Shown: positions 1 through 7,945 of the stretch, in pieces
How the letters are laid out: each line of letters begins with the position of its first letter
Numbering within the stretch: the first letter of the stretch is position 1
Origin: Mesorhizobium hawassense
GTDB lineage: Bacteria > Pseudomonadota > Alphaproteobacteria > Rhizobiales > Rhizobiaceae
DNA: 64,000 bases
Assembly: GCF_003289945.1 (NCBI RefSeq)
Contig: NZ_QMBP01000006.1
Coordinates: forward strand, 186,001-250,000
Reading direction: 5' to 3'
Translations under genes and position numbers: made by a program
Notes under the pieces: generated by a model
Database searches by the model: none
Told to the model about the DNA's origin: nothing
Seen by the model: only the letters and a program-made list of their open reading frames with translations

Positions 1-1
1 C

Positions 2-49
2 AGGCGGTTGGCGCTCAAGAAAGAGGGCGGCACCGATGCAGATGGTTGA
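2..49 (+). CDS. C-terminal end of an upstream gene (partial)
   Basis: A frame open from the window edge ends at the TGA at 47-49 and encodes RRLALKKEGGTDADG. The next start codon (36) lies inside it, the same overlapping arrangement as the following phage genes. It is probably the last residues of another phage structural gene. Fifteen residues are too few to identify it, so this is inference from position only. Confidence 0.3.
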   Translation, partial: RRLALKKEGGTDADG

Positions 50-245
50 GGTATGGCTCCCCGCCGGCGATGTCGACGAGATCGAGCGCGAAACACAGCG
101 GCAGATGCGGCACTTCTTGCCCAAGCTGACGCTTGCGCTTGGTCGCGAGCCGAAAGAGCGCGAGGTCGACATGCTGCATGCATGCCTCTTCAAGCACTTC
201 TCAGAGGCTCGGCAGGTTGCGCCGGCCGATGCGCTTCTGAATTGA
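36..245 (+). CDS. small phage-region protein of unknown function
   Basis: 69 residues, charged, with no signal peptide or membrane segment. The start at 36 is preceded by AGAGGG about 8 bases upstream, which favours it over the in-frame ATG at 42. The short helical sequence (VDEIERETQRQMRHFL) matches no family I know. It opens the same-strand run of phage genes and overlaps the end of the preceding reading frame. About 200 bases without a convincing gene follow, including a run of eight G at about 331-338. Function unknown. Confidence 0.55.
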   Translation: MQMVEVWLPAGDVDEIERETQRQMRHFLPKLTLALGREPKEREVDMLHACLFKHFSEARQVAPADALLN

Positions 246-448
246 GGTCACGATGACCGTGGATCCCCGCGACCTCATAGGCGACGGCTGCTCTGTTCAA
301 CGCTCGGTGGCCGTCGCCGATACAACCAGGGGGGGGTACTTTGATTAAATTTCCGGTTGCATTGGGCAGTAACCGCTCCGGGGTCACGGACAGTTTGCAC
401 GCGCGCGCCGATGAACATCTAGAAAATCAGAATTGAGGATCAAAACAG

Positions 449-700
449 GTGGCAAAGCGAGGCAGACCAACGAGGGCAGCGGCAACGGCGAAAGCGCTGA
501 AGGGCGTCGACGTCGGTCAGATCGACCCGATGCAGGTGCTTCGCGAAATTGCGGCTGATAGGTCGGCGCCGGCGGCTGCACGTCTGGCCGCGGCCAAAGC
601 CCTGATGACCGGTGGCCACAAGAAGGCCGACTGTGACGGTTCCGAGCATGACCGGATTTCCGCTCGAGCTCTCACCCTGTTGAAGGGTGGCCGGGGATGA
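449..700 (+). CDS. small phage protein with basic N-terminus
   Basis: 83 residues from a GTG start at 449, with TTGAGGA about 9 bases upstream. The N-terminus MAKRGRPTRAAATAKALK is of the basic AT-hook-like kind seen at the start of many phage small terminase or DNA-binding proteins. The middle (VLREIAADRSAPAAARLAAAKAL) is helical. Its stop overlaps the next start as ATGA, so the two are probably translationally coupled. A DNA-packaging or DNA-binding role is only a guess. The middle segment resembles part of the next gene. Confidence 0.6.
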   Translation: MAKRGRPTRAAATAKALKGVDVGQIDPMQVLREIAADRSAPAAARLAAAKALMTGGHKKADCDGSEHDRISARALTLLKGGRG

Positions 701-1098
701 GAAACCGAGATCGTATTCCGACGATCGGCGAGCATCGCGGCGTTGGCTTGCACGACCATCAGGACGAGGAACGACTTGCCACCGTGCGGCGTGAGATCGA
801 TGCCGTGCTGGATCTGACCGACCCCACGCTTCTCGTCGAGACTTGTGCCGACGTCACCTGGAGCCCAGAGGCCAGGCTAACAGCCGCTGCGAAGCTCAAG
901 GCCATGCACCAGATCGCGGCCGAGGACAGGAAGGTCCGACCGACCTTCGACCTTGCCTATGTCGCCGCCTGCACAGCCGGCCTCGATAGCGTCTATTGGC
1001 GCAGCCCTTGGCACTACGGCAGCCTGCTCGACCCTGGTCGTGCGCCTGGCGAGGCCGGCCCTGTGCCGCGCGACGTGCCGCTGGAGGATTGCCGCTAA
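697..1098 (+). CDS. phage protein of unknown function
   Basis: 133 residues. It overlaps the previous gene by 4 bases (ATGA) and ends one base before the tail gene at 1100. The N-terminal half is charged and helical. Residues around 45-72 (DPTLLVETCADVTWSPEARL, then TAAAKLKAM) resemble the DPMQVLREIAADRSAPAARLAAAKAL-type segment of the preceding gene, so the two may share a helical domain. The C-terminus is Pro/Trp-rich. I do not recognise the family; position suggests a small tail or connector accessory protein. Confidence 0.55.
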   Translation: MRNRDRIPTIGEHRGVGLHDHQDEERLATVRREIDAVLDLTDPTLLVETCADVTWSPEARLTAAAKLKAMHQIAAEDRKVRPTFDLAYVAACTAGLDSVYWRSPWHYGSLLDPGRAPGEAGPVPRDVPLEDCR

Positions 1099-1099
1099 A

Positions 1100-2830
1100 A
1101 TGGCATTCATCGCTCCCCTTGCTGGCGCTGCCGTCGGTGGAGGCCTTCTAGGCTCCATCGTGACCACTGCCGTGGGAGTGGGCATCAACCTGGCGATTGC
1201 GTATTTCTTCCCGCAGAAGATCAAGGGTCCGCGCGCCGATAGCCTCAAGGCACAGACGTCTCGCTATGGCGAGCAGCTCACCCGCTGGCATGGTTCGATC
1301 CGCACCGCAGGTGCCGCGATCTGGCTCAAGGGCAACCACGTCGATGAGCATGTGAAGACCGAGAGGCAGGGCAAGGCGCTCGGCCCGGAGGTGACGACTT
1401 ACAGCTACACCGCGACCTTCGCCATCGCCTTGGCCTGGAACGGACCAGCCAGCGGCGTCACGCGCATCTGGGCCGACGACAAGCTGATCTATGACGTCTC
1501 GGCCGAAGCTCTTCAGGATGCCATCGATCACGGCACCAAGGGCATCGGCATCGCCAAGGGCGCGACGATCCGGGTCTATCTCGGAACCGATACGCAAAAG
1601 CCCGATCCCGACATCGAGGCCGACAAGGGTGCCGGCCAAGTCCCGGCTTGGCCCGGCATCGTCTACATCGTCATCAAGAACCTTCCGCTTGATGAGTTCG
1701 GTATCCGCATTCCGAACATCGAGGCTGAGATCACGCAATCCTCGATCGCGAGCTACATCAGCAATGCGCTTTCTCCTGCGGTGCAGATCGGTGGACAATG
1801 CCCGATCGATACGCGCGGCAATTATGCCGTAGCCCGCAATAGCATCTGGGATATCCCCGGCGGAACACACCGCACTTTCAACTGGACGGACGTCGATACC
1901 TTCCGCTCGGTGCTGCTCGACGAGCGCAACAACATCGTCAAGTCTGACCTCTCGAAGTTCCAGATATTCGATGCCGCCACCGGTGCCTTTCTGCAGGAGA
2001 TCGCGCGCCCGGTTGATTACTCGTCATCGGCCTATTTCGGCAGCCCGGCCGACGACATCACCGTCAACGGCATCACCTACATCCTGGAATGCGCCCAGAT
2101 GGGCCTGACGTTCGTTTTCACCATGCTGAACGCTGGCACGGCCGGAAACTCGTACTCTGTGGCATGGGCCGGGGAATCGTCCTTCACATACGATCTCACC
2201 TGCGGCATCACGGTCGGTCCGGAATTCGGCTACATGGTACGCGGCAGCCGGACGGCCGTTGTCCTCGTCGACATGGGCGCGGTCACGCTGGTCGAAAATT
2301 CGGTGACCCCGCCCGGCCTCACCGCGCTGATCTCGGCCTGTTTCTATGATGACGACTCCGACTGTGTCGTCATCGTCACCGCGAACGGCGACGTCTTCGT
2401 CTACACGCCCGATCTTTCCACCCTGCTGCGGTCCAGCACCGGCCACGCGCTCACGGTCAACCGCGATAGCTCGCTTTCGCGACGCATGAAGAACACGACC
2501 GACCAGATCATGGTTGAGAGTGGCGCGACGAGCACCGGCGGTGGCGCAACGTGGTGGTTCTATCGGCTCTCCGATCTTCAGTTGCTCGATTCCTTCAAGC
2601 CGCAGGACGTCGGCTATGTGAACAGCGGGCTTTATTCGAACCTCGCCCTGAACCCCGGCATCGACATGGCGTTCGGGATCAATAGCGTGATCTCGGGTTC
2701 GTTCTGGTTCCTGCCACGTGCCGGCCGCCAGCCGGTCAACCTCTCCGATGTCATCGAGAAGGAGTGCCGGCTCGCGGGTCTCCCTTGCGATGCTTCGCTG
2801 ATCACAACTGAAATGATGGAGGCTGCGTAA
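1100..2830 (+). CDS. phage tail-tip / host-specificity type protein, apparently C-terminally truncated
   Basis: 576 residues. The start at 1100 (MAFIAPLAG) is chosen because the frame upstream overlaps the previous gene. A hydrophobic N-terminus (about 5-38) is followed by SRYGEQLTRWHGSIRTAGAA, then SYTATFAIALAWNGPASGVT, RIWADDKLIYD and a segment ending PNIEAEIT. This is the start typical of large tail-tip/J-like and gene-transfer-agent hub proteins. The middle looks like a beta-rich propeller. The end (LSDVIEKECRLAGL) corresponds to the point where such proteins normally enter the hub domain, but here the frame stops. The missing C-terminal half suggests a decayed or split tail gene. Confidence 0.75.
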   Translation: MAFIAPLAGAAVGGGLLGSIVTTAVGVGINLAIAYFFPQKIKGPRADSLKAQTSRYGEQLTRWHGSIRTAGAAIWLKGNHVDEHVKTERQGKALGPEVTTYSYTATFAIALAWNGPASGVTRIWADDKLIYDVSAEALQDAIDHGTKGIGIAKGATIRVYLGTDTQKPDPDIEADKGAGQVPAWPGIVYIVIKNLPLDEFGIRIPNIEAEITQSSIASYISNALSPAVQIGGQCPIDTRGNYAVARNSIWDIPGGTHRTFNWTDVDTFRSVLLDERNNIVKSDLSKFQIFDAATGAFLQEIARPVDYSSSAYFGSPADDITVNGITYILECAQMGLTFVFTMLNAGTAGNSYSVAWAGESSFTYDLTCGITVGPEFGYMVRGSRTAVVLVDMGAVTLVENSVTPPGLTALISACFYDDDSDCVVIVTANGDVFVYTPDLSTLLRSSTGHALTVNRDSSLSRRMKNTTDQIMVESGATSTGGGATWWFYRLSDLQLLDSFKPQDVGYVNSGLYSNLALNPGIDMAFGINSVISGSFWFLPRAGRQPVNLSDVIEKECRLAGLPCDASLITTEMMEAA

Positions 2831-3541
2831 ATGTCGGGCATTCTCTCTGCTCTTTCGCCGGATTCTTGCATCGTGCTGACGGACGGCTCGATCTATGACC
2901 GCGACGGCAAGCTACTGGCGATCAAGCGAAAGGTCGCGGCCTCAAATCGCGTGCCGTTGGCCGTTGCAGCCCGCGGTAACTTCGTCCTCGGCGAATTCGT
3001 CTCCGCGATGATCATAGAGGCCGCCGAGGATGTCGGCTTCGACCGGATGCTCGCCGACCTCGAGTCGGAGTTGCTGCCCCATCTCCCTACCGATCGCGAC
3101 CTGGAAATCTTGGTCGCCGGCGTCTCGGAGGCGGCAGGGCCGATGCATCGGGTCTTCGGCAAAAAACGGACGGACCGCGAGCCGCTGGCTCTGGTCGATC
3201 CTGGCCCCATGCATTGGGGTTTTGGAAGCGATGGCCGTGCCGTCAGCCTGGATGACTTTGGCGTTCCGCCACCAAACGGCGAACCGCTGGAGGTATGGTT
3301 TGCTCGATATGGTTTGCCCATTTTCGAATTCTTCCGGCGCATCCCGGTGCCGATCGATCCAGAGGACCCGAACACTGATCGCCAACACCTGATCGGCGGT
3401 GTCCTCGACATGACAATCGTTGGCAGGGAGGGCGCATCAATCACCCGCCTGCATCGCTGGCCCGACCAGGTGGGCGAGAGGATCACAATCCCTGATATTG
3501 GCCGCCACGAGCGCCGCGTTCCGGTCCGGCAGGCAGCATGA
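2831..3541 (+). CDS. phage tail-region protein of unknown function
   Basis: 236 residues. It starts on the base directly after the tail-protein stop, so it is almost certainly cotranslated. The N-terminus (SALSPDSCIVLTDGSIYDRD) and the segment RGNFVLGEFVSAMI recall proteasome-like N-terminal-nucleophile folds that occur in phage tail modules, but no catalytic set can be confirmed by eye. The C-terminal third (GGVLDMTIVGREGASITRL) is beta-rich and ends in a basic tail. It may replace the missing hub domain of the upstream gene. Function unassigned. Confidence 0.65.
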   Translation: MSGILSALSPDSCIVLTDGSIYDRDGKLLAIKRKVAASNRVPLAVAARGNFVLGEFVSAMIIEAAEDVGFDRMLADLESELLPHLPTDRDLEILVAGVSEAAGPMHRVFGKKRTDREPLALVDPGPMHWGFGSDGRAVSLDDFGVPPPNGEPLEVWFARYGLPIFEFFRRIPVPIDPEDPNTDRQHLIGGVLDMTIVGREGASITRLHRWPDQVGERITIPDIGRHERRVPVRQAA

Positions 3542-3717
3542 TGTCGACGAACCAAAAACCCGACCTGCCAATGGTCGACGGGAAAATTCTCGTCGAGCTT
3601 TTCGACCTTCGGAAGCGCTGCCTCGCGATGGGTTTCACCGACGCAGATATCGCCGCCTCGATGCGAGAGGCTCCGTGGTGGTTCCCATCTCTGGCTGAAC
3701 GGGAGAACGCCGCATGA
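3538..3717 (+). CDS. 59-residue phage protein
   Basis: Reading from ATG 3538 (or 3541) gives MMSTNQKPDLPMVDGKILVE and, after two dozen residues, FTDADIAASMREAPWWFPSL. It overlaps both neighbours by 4 bases (ATGA at 3538-3541 and at 3714-3717), which is the main reason to believe it is translated. It is helical and acidic with no membrane segment. No family is recognised; it is probably a small tail accessory protein. Confidence 0.65.
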   Translation: MMSTNQKPDLPMVDGKILVELFDLRKRCLAMGFTDADIAASMREAPWWFPSLAERENAA

Positions 3718-4532
3718 CGCTCTCGAATCGGATGGCCATCACGGAGATGGCGGAGTCGCAGAACAACCGCGAAGTCACGGTCAACGAGGCTTTTGCGAAA
3801 CTCGAGTCCGGCTCGGCGATGTTCGGTTGCGTCTCAATCGGCGATACCAGCCCGCCAGGTTCGCCGGCGGAGGGTGACCAGTATGTTGTTGGCGCGTCGC
3901 CGACGGGCGCCTGGACGGGCAAGGCAAAGTACGTCGCCAATTTCTTCAACGGCGCGTGGATCTTCATCCCTCCACTTCCAGGCGCTCAAGCGTATGCCGC
4001 TGACGAGGACGCCTATTATTATTACTCCGCTGCAGGCAGTTGGGGCATTGTAACCAGCGGCGGCACCGGCGACGTCGTCGGTCCTGGCAGCGCCGTTGAT
4101 AGCAACGTCGCCGCCTTCAACACGACCACCGGTAAGCTGATCAAAGATGGTGGCGTCTCCGTCGCCGGGCTTCAAACGCGAGAATTGTTCTTTCTCATCG
4201 ACGGCGGCGGGGCCGCAATCACGACAGGCATCAAGGGCGATCTGCCACCAATGCCTTTCGCCTGCACCATCCTTGACGTGACGCTGCTGGCCGATCAAAG
4301 CGGCAGCATCGTCATCGACATCTGGAAGGATACCTACGCCAATTTCCCGCCCACCATCGCCGACACGATCGTAGCTTCCGCCAAGCCGACGCTCTCTTCG
4401 GCTACCAAGTCGCAGGACAGCACACTTACGGGCTGGACGACCGCCGTGGCGGCCGGCGACATCCTCCGCTTCAACGTCGACAGTGCCGCCACGCTCACGC
4501 GCGTGACGCTGGGCCTGAAAGTAAGGATCTGA
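3714..4532 (+). CDS. DUF2793-domain phage tail protein
   Basis: 272 residues. The first about 100 residues match the DUF2793 pattern: an opening VTVNEAFAKLESG, then SPPGSPAEGDQYVVGASPTG, then AWTGKAKYVANFFNGAWIFI and PPLPGAQAYAADEDAYYY. The family occurs in prophages and gene-transfer-agent-like tails of alphaproteobacteria, probably as a distal fibre or tail component. The C-terminal half is a separate beta-rich region with AGDILRFNVDSAATLTRVTL near its end. It overlaps the 59-residue gene before it and is separated by 4 bases from the gene after it. The domain call is secure; the molecular role is inferred. Confidence 0.8.
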   Translation: MTLSNRMAITEMAESQNNREVTVNEAFAKLESGSAMFGCVSIGDTSPPGSPAEGDQYVVGASPTGAWTGKAKYVANFFNGAWIFIPPLPGAQAYAADEDAYYYYSAAGSWGIVTSGGTGDVVGPGSAVDSNVAAFNTTTGKLIKDGGVSVAGLQTRELFFLIDGGGAAITTGIKGDLPPMPFACTILDVTLLADQSGSIVIDIWKDTYANFPPTIADTIVASAKPTLSSATKSQDSTLTGWTTAVAAGDILRFNVDSAATLTRVTLGLKVRI

Positions 4533-4536
4533 TCGA

Positions 4537-5568
4537 ATGGCGCTTCTGGACTTCAATGGCTTCGATCATTGGGAAACATCGCCCAACCCACAACTTATGC
4601 CGAACTTCGCGACGTCGACCTCGGCAGGGTTCCAATTGGGGACCGGCCTACTTGGCGGCAAGAGCCTTCAGTCAGGGGCGAGCACGAGAACGGTCCGCTG
4701 GAACAACGGGTCGACGTTCTCGACGCTCATCGTCGGCTTTCGCTTCAAGACCGGCACGGGCACGGCGACGACGTCCGACCTGTTGTGGTTTGTCGACGCC
4801 GCCACGACGCAATGCGGCCTCTCGATCAACACGGCCAACAAGCTGATTTTCTGGCGCGGAACGAACGCCACGGTGCTCGCCACCGGCTCGACCGTGCTAT
4901 CGGCAAATTCGTGGTACTTCATCGAGGCGAAAATCACCTTCCACAACTCGACGGGCGCCTACACGATCAAGCTCGGTGGCGCGACGGAACTGTCGGGATC
5001 GGGCGTCGACAACTGCGCCACGGCCAACAATCAGGCCGACACGATCAACATCCCGCTGATCAATGGTGGCGTGTCCTCGCAGATGACGGACCTGGACGAC
5101 CTCTATGTATCGGACACGACGGGCAGTTCACCTTATAACGACCTGCTCGGCGTCATCCGCGTCGAGACTGCCTTCGTCACATCGAACGACAGTGTTCAGT
5201 GGACGGCAAGCGCTTCCACCAACGCGAGCTGCGTCGATGAGACATCCGTCAACGATGACACGGATTACAACTCCGATGCCACCGCGGGGCACATCGACCT
5301 CTTCAACCATGGCTCGCTGTCCTCGACGCCGGTCACGATCTTCTCCGTCGCGATCAAGAGCCGCGCGCGCAAGGATGACGTCACCGCCCGCACTTACCGC
5401 AACAAGTTGAAATCGAGCTCGACGACCAGCGACGGCGGCACGGTCTCGCTCGACACGACCTACAAATGGATCGCCGACAAATTCGACAATGATCCGGCCA
5501 CCGGCTCGGCCTGGGCAAATGCGGCCGCGGTCAACGCGACCAAGATCGGCTATGAGGTTGTGTCGTAA
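4537..5568 (+). CDS. phage tail fibre-like protein with lectin-type beta fold
   Basis: 343 residues rich in Ser, Thr and Asn, with no signal peptide. The pattern GFRFKTGT, then SANSWYFIEAKITFH, then GAYTIKLGG and YVSDTTGSSPYNDLLG is typical of LamG/concanavalin-like carbohydrate-binding folds in phage fibres. It ends in a beta-rich region. The stop overlaps the next start (TAATG). A receptor-binding or virion-surface role is inferred from fold impression and position. Confidence 0.65.
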   Translation: MALLDFNGFDHWETSPNPQLMPNFATSTSAGFQLGTGLLGGKSLQSGASTRTVRWNNGSTFSTLIVGFRFKTGTGTATTSDLLWFVDAATTQCGLSINTANKLIFWRGTNATVLATGSTVLSANSWYFIEAKITFHNSTGAYTIKLGGATELSGSGVDNCATANNQADTINIPLINGGVSSQMTDLDDLYVSDTTGSSPYNDLLGVIRVETAFVTSNDSVQWTASASTNASCVDETSVNDDTDYNSDATAGHIDLFNHGSLSSTPVTIFSVAIKSRARKDDVTARTYRNKLKSSSTTSDGGTVSLDTTYKWIADKFDNDPATGSAWANAAAVNATKIGYEVVS

Positions 5569-5774
5569 TGGCCACGCAGCGATCAACCCAAGTCGTCCAG
5601 GAAACGCTGCTTTCCTACTCGAGCCCTACGAGCGCGCGCAGCACTCAGGTCGTCCAGGAAACGCTCCTATCCTATAGCAACCAGACGTCGATCCGCGCCA
5701 CGCAAGTCGTTATCGAGGTGCTGCGGACCGTCTCCAGCCAGAGCAATGCGCGAAGCTTCGGCGGGATGATGTAG
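5568..5774 (+). CDS. 68-residue phage protein of three 19-residue repeats
   Basis: After MATQ the protein is three tandem 19-residue units: RSTQVVQETLLSYSSPTSA, RSTQVVQETLLSYSNQTSI and RATQVVIEVLRTVSSQSNA, then RSFGGMM. The first two are nearly identical and the third is diverged. Short proteins with TQxVVEVL-type repeats are common next to phage tail genes. The start overlaps the stop of the fibre-like gene by one base. It is the last gene of the tail-tip run. Confidence 0.7.
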   Translation: MATQRSTQVVQETLLSYSSPTSARSTQVVQETLLSYSNQTSIRATQVVIEVLRTVSSQSNARSFGGMM

Positions 5775-5785
5775 GGCCAGCACGA

Positions 5786-5968
5786 CTACGGCGGCGCTTT
5801 CCCGATCGTCTGTGTAGTTTGCGCAGCCCGGTTCTGGATGCGCTTTTCGAGATATGGCGAGATCAGCAACCCGATCGCCATCAAAACCCAAACTGTCAGC
5901 TTGATCCAATCGCGTAAAAGCCACCGCGCACGATAGCGTCTCGCCTTCGTGCGCTTGCGCTCACTCAC
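5786..5968 (-). CDS. small single-span membrane protein
   Basis: 60 residues from GTG at 5968. A basic N-terminus (MSERKRTKARRYRARWLLRD) is followed by one membrane span (WIKLTVWVLMAIGLLISPYL) and a short tail. The GTG overlaps the stop of an upstream minus-strand frame (GTGA), suggesting coupling to a second membrane peptide. Position beside a tail module would fit a holin-like or lysis-accessory protein, but the opposite orientation argues against simple co-expression with the tail genes. Confidence 0.5.
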   Translation of the reverse strand: MSERKRTKARRYRARWLLRDWIKLTVWVLMAIGLLISPYLEKRIQNRAAQTTQTIGKAPP

Positions 5969-6072
5969 AAGCCGGCGACGGCGTGGACGATCGCAAAGCC
6001 TACGCCTATTGCGAGGCCCGTGGCGAGGCTTTCAGCCAGGCGCAGCGCCAAGGCGCCATAGCGAGCCCGCAA
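5965..6072 (-). CDS. possible short membrane peptide
   Basis: The frame ends in LALRLAESLATGLAIGVGFA plus about ten further residues, a plausible membrane span, and its TGA overlaps the GTG of the next minus-strand gene. No ATG exists in a sensible place. TTG at 6072 would give 35 residues. A longer frame upstream would collide with the opposite-strand gene at 6205, so I prefer the short form. The hydrophobic segment and coupling are seen; a lysis role is conjecture. Confidence 0.35.
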   Translation of the reverse strand: MRARYGALALRLAESLATGLAIGVGFAIVHAVAGL

Positions 6073-6204
6073 ACGTGCTGGCGGGGCTCTCAGAGCCCGC
6101 TGCTGTCCCGCTCGCTGTTGCTGCCGTCGGCTCCGGTCGGCGGGCTTTTCTTGCCTAGGATTTCGAATAGTATTTAGCTCGGTAACGTCGAGGGAGGGAC
6201 CCTC

Positions 6205-6414
6205 ATGCCGATACACCAAAGAGCCAGAGAAGCTGGGATCTTCAACCCTTCGGAAGTTGCGCTGCTCGGTCGCGTGTTCGACAAATTGAAGGACGAACAC
6301 CAATCCCCGGAGCGACGTGAAGCCCTGGCATCTCGTCTGCTAGCAAATTATCTGGCAGGGATCAGGGATGAGGCTGAACTGTTATCAGTGTCTAAGCTGC
6401 CGCTCGGGCGCTAG
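6205..6414 (+). CDS. small conserved-looking hypothetical protein
   Basis: 69 residues preceded by a strong GAGGGAGGG ribosome site. It is helical: FNPSEVALLGRVFDKLK, then ERREALASRLLANYLAG. Proteins of this kind with a central basic helix are frequent small unknowns in mesorhizobia. No membrane segment or signal. It sits between the phage tail run and the DUF4440-like gene, on the opposite strand to the latter. Function unknown. Confidence 0.6.
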   Translation: MPIHQRAREAGIFNPSEVALLGRVFDKLKDEHQSPERREALASRLLANYLAGIRDEAELLSVSKLPLGR

Positions 6415-6435
6415 GTTCACCAGTCTGTCAGTTCC

Positions 6436-6858
6436 TCACCTCGAGGAGGGAGCAATCGCGCCTGGAACAATGTCGGTGTTCTGAGCCACCTTGATCAGCC
6501 AGCCGGACTGTTGCTCCTTTACAATCAGAAGCAGGATACCTTTCCGCGGTCCGGCTGATGAGCCGTCCGGAGCGGATGCGCCGGTCAGAGTCCAGACATA
6601 GTGCACCGATGCAACGCCCGGAGATAGTTCGACAACTGACGAGACGACACCCTCTAATTGGCTGTCACGGAACATGGTTTCATGAGTTGCGCGGTGGGCC
6701 GCTTCGATCTCGCTGCGATTTTTCCACCACATGCCCACGACGTTGACGAAATTGGCGTTCTCGCAGAACAACGACGCGAAGTCATCCATATCGTGCCTAT
6801 TCCAGGCATCGGCAAAGGCACGTCCGGCATCTGCGGGTCTGCTGATCACCAGCCCCAT
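6436..6858 (-). CDS. SnoaL/DUF4440-like NTF2-fold protein (SgcJ/EcaC type)
   Basis: 140 residues. The start region DAGRAFADAWNRHDMDDFAS, followed by LFCENANFVNVVGMWWKN, is the signature N-terminus of NTF2-like SgcJ/EcaC proteins. The following helix (RATHETMFRD) and beta strands up to GILLLIVKEQQSGWLIKVAQ complete the cone-shaped fold. Members are small pocket proteins, some enzymatic; the substrate cannot be predicted. It is monocistronic, convergent with the 6205 gene. Family confident, function not. Confidence 0.75.
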   Translation of the reverse strand: MGLVISRPADAGRAFADAWNRHDMDDFASLFCENANFVNVVGMWWKNRSEIEAAHRATHETMFRDSQLEGVVSSVVELSPGVASVHYVWTLTGASAPDGSSAGPRKGILLLIVKEQQSGWLIKVAQNTDIVPGAIAPSSR

Positions 6859-6974
6859 GACATGATCTCCGTCACTTCGCTAATAACGGATTGGACGGTA
6901 GCGGCATCATAGGGTGTTGTCACGGCGAATGGCGTCACCACGCGGAGAGTGCGGTCATTGGGGACGGTCTTTTT

Positions 6975-7271
6975 TCAATGTGACGTCTTCCGCTTCGGCG
7001 CCACATGGCTTGTGACGAGACGCACGGCATAGAGCTTGACCGTAATCCCGAGGTCCTTGCCGCCGACCGTCACACTGTCACCGTCTACTCTGGTGACTTC
7101 CCCGATAAGCTCGATCTTCTGTCCGCTACTGATGTTCGGTGTGGTGTCCACGATTGAGTGCGGTTGGCTGTAGGAAGGGATCAGCACGGCTACCCTGTCC
7201 TCAGTGACGCGCTTGCGGATCGTTGCGGTGATCGCAACCGTATCGCCGATTTTGATGCTGCCCTTCGCCAT
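6975..7271 (-). CDS. small beta-rich hypothetical protein
   Basis: 98 residues with alternating strands: IKIGDTVAITATIRKRVTED, then VAVLIPSYSQPHSIV, then KIELIGEVTRVDGDSVTVGG, ending with a basic tail. The pattern resembles an OB or SH3-like barrel, but there is no family motif I can name. It is divergent from the gene at 7328; the shared intergenic region carries the promoter-like element at 7299. Could bind nucleic acid or ligand; unproven. Confidence 0.5.
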   Translation of the reverse strand: MAKGSIKIGDTVAITATIRKRVTEDRVAVLIPSYSQPHSIVDTTPNISSGQKIELIGEVTRVDGDSVTVGGKDLGITVKLYAVRLVTSHVAPKRKTSH

Positions 7272-7298
7272 GAGAATGACTCTGGAGCCACATGGAGC

Positions 7299-7322
7299 TT
7301 AGTCAAGAGTCTGCTAATATAT
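7299..7322 (+). promoter_or_regulatory. promoter-like element, copy 1
   Basis: TTAGTCAAG, six variable bases, then CTAATATAT. The same 24-base layout occurs at 7946 with 20 of 24 positions identical. TAATAT would serve as a -10 box. It ends 5 bases before the ATG at 7328, so a transcript from it would be leaderless or nearly so. Confidence 0.5.
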
Positions 7323-7327
7323 GCCAA

Positions 7328-7534
7328 ATGTCCCGGCATGAAACCGAATTGGAAATAGCAGAGAGCCTGGTCCGCGAAGGCGAGTTGCGCATTGCTCGCC
7401 AGAAGGTGACCATCAAAAAGCTCGAAGACAGTGGTGGCGCTTTTGTCTACGACGCTCAATTGATGCTGCAGGCCTTGGAGCATATCCAGCAAAAGCACGT
7501 CGCTGATCTGGAACGGCTAATGGCCAGTAAATAG
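7328..7534 (+). CDS. small coiled hypothetical protein
   Basis: 68 residues from ATG 7328 (MSRHETELEIAESLVREGEL). The sequence is mostly helical and charged, with heptad-like spacing through QKVTIKKLED and a second helix ending QQKHVADLERLMASK. An upstream in-frame ATG at 7292 with GGAG would add 12 residues. I prefer 7328 because the promoter-like element at 7299-7322 would otherwise lie inside the gene. No family recognised. Confidence 0.55.
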   Translation: MSRHETELEIAESLVREGELRIARQKVTIKKLEDSGGAFVYDAQLMLQALEHIQQKHVADLERLMASK

Positions 7535-7718
7535 ACCATTGCAGGGAGCGCAATCGGACCTCAGTCCTCATTGCAGGAATGGAGGTTATCGAACACCATT
7601 TGAGTGCTCGCCGACGGTTGAAAACCACTTCCCTCCGGATGGAATGTCGACGGCTAGGCCCGGCTCGCAAATCCTGTGTCACCTCGATCGGCGAGCCGGG
7701 TTATATGGGGGCTGGGGC

Positions 7719-7925
7719 ATGCCGCGATTTTTCTTCGACCTCGCCTATGGCGGGGATACTTACCAGGATGCGCAGGGGACCAGTCTGCATGACCTCAAGC
7801 TGGCCAGGCAAAGAGCCGTCGCGTTAGCCTACAGGACGGCGGCTGAGGCCAAGAGCCACGATATCGTCTGCACCGTCCGCGACGTCACTGGCAGGCAGGT
7901 TCTCCAGATCACGAAGAACGCATAA
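7719..7925 (+). CDS. DUF6894-like protein
   Basis: 68 residues from ATG 7719. MPRFFFDLAYGGDTYQDAQG, the central LKLARQRAVALAYRTAAE and the end CTVRDVTGRQVLQITKNA match the small DUF6894 family common in Rhizobiales (MPRFxFD...D..G). The longer upstream frame has no such pattern, so the internal ATG is chosen. The family usually occurs as single small genes and has no known function. Likely cytoplasmic. Confidence 0.75.
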   Translation: MPRFFFDLAYGGDTYQDAQGTSLHDLKLARQRAVALAYRTAAEAKSHDIVCTVRDVTGRQVLQITKNA

Positions 7926-7945
7926 AGCTCCGTGTGCAGTCCGAT

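Noticed and set aside
6073-6303. Extended N-terminus of the minus-strand membrane peptide
   Set aside because: The long form would overlap the opposite-strand gene at 6205 and its extra residues are Gln/Arg-rich without structure.
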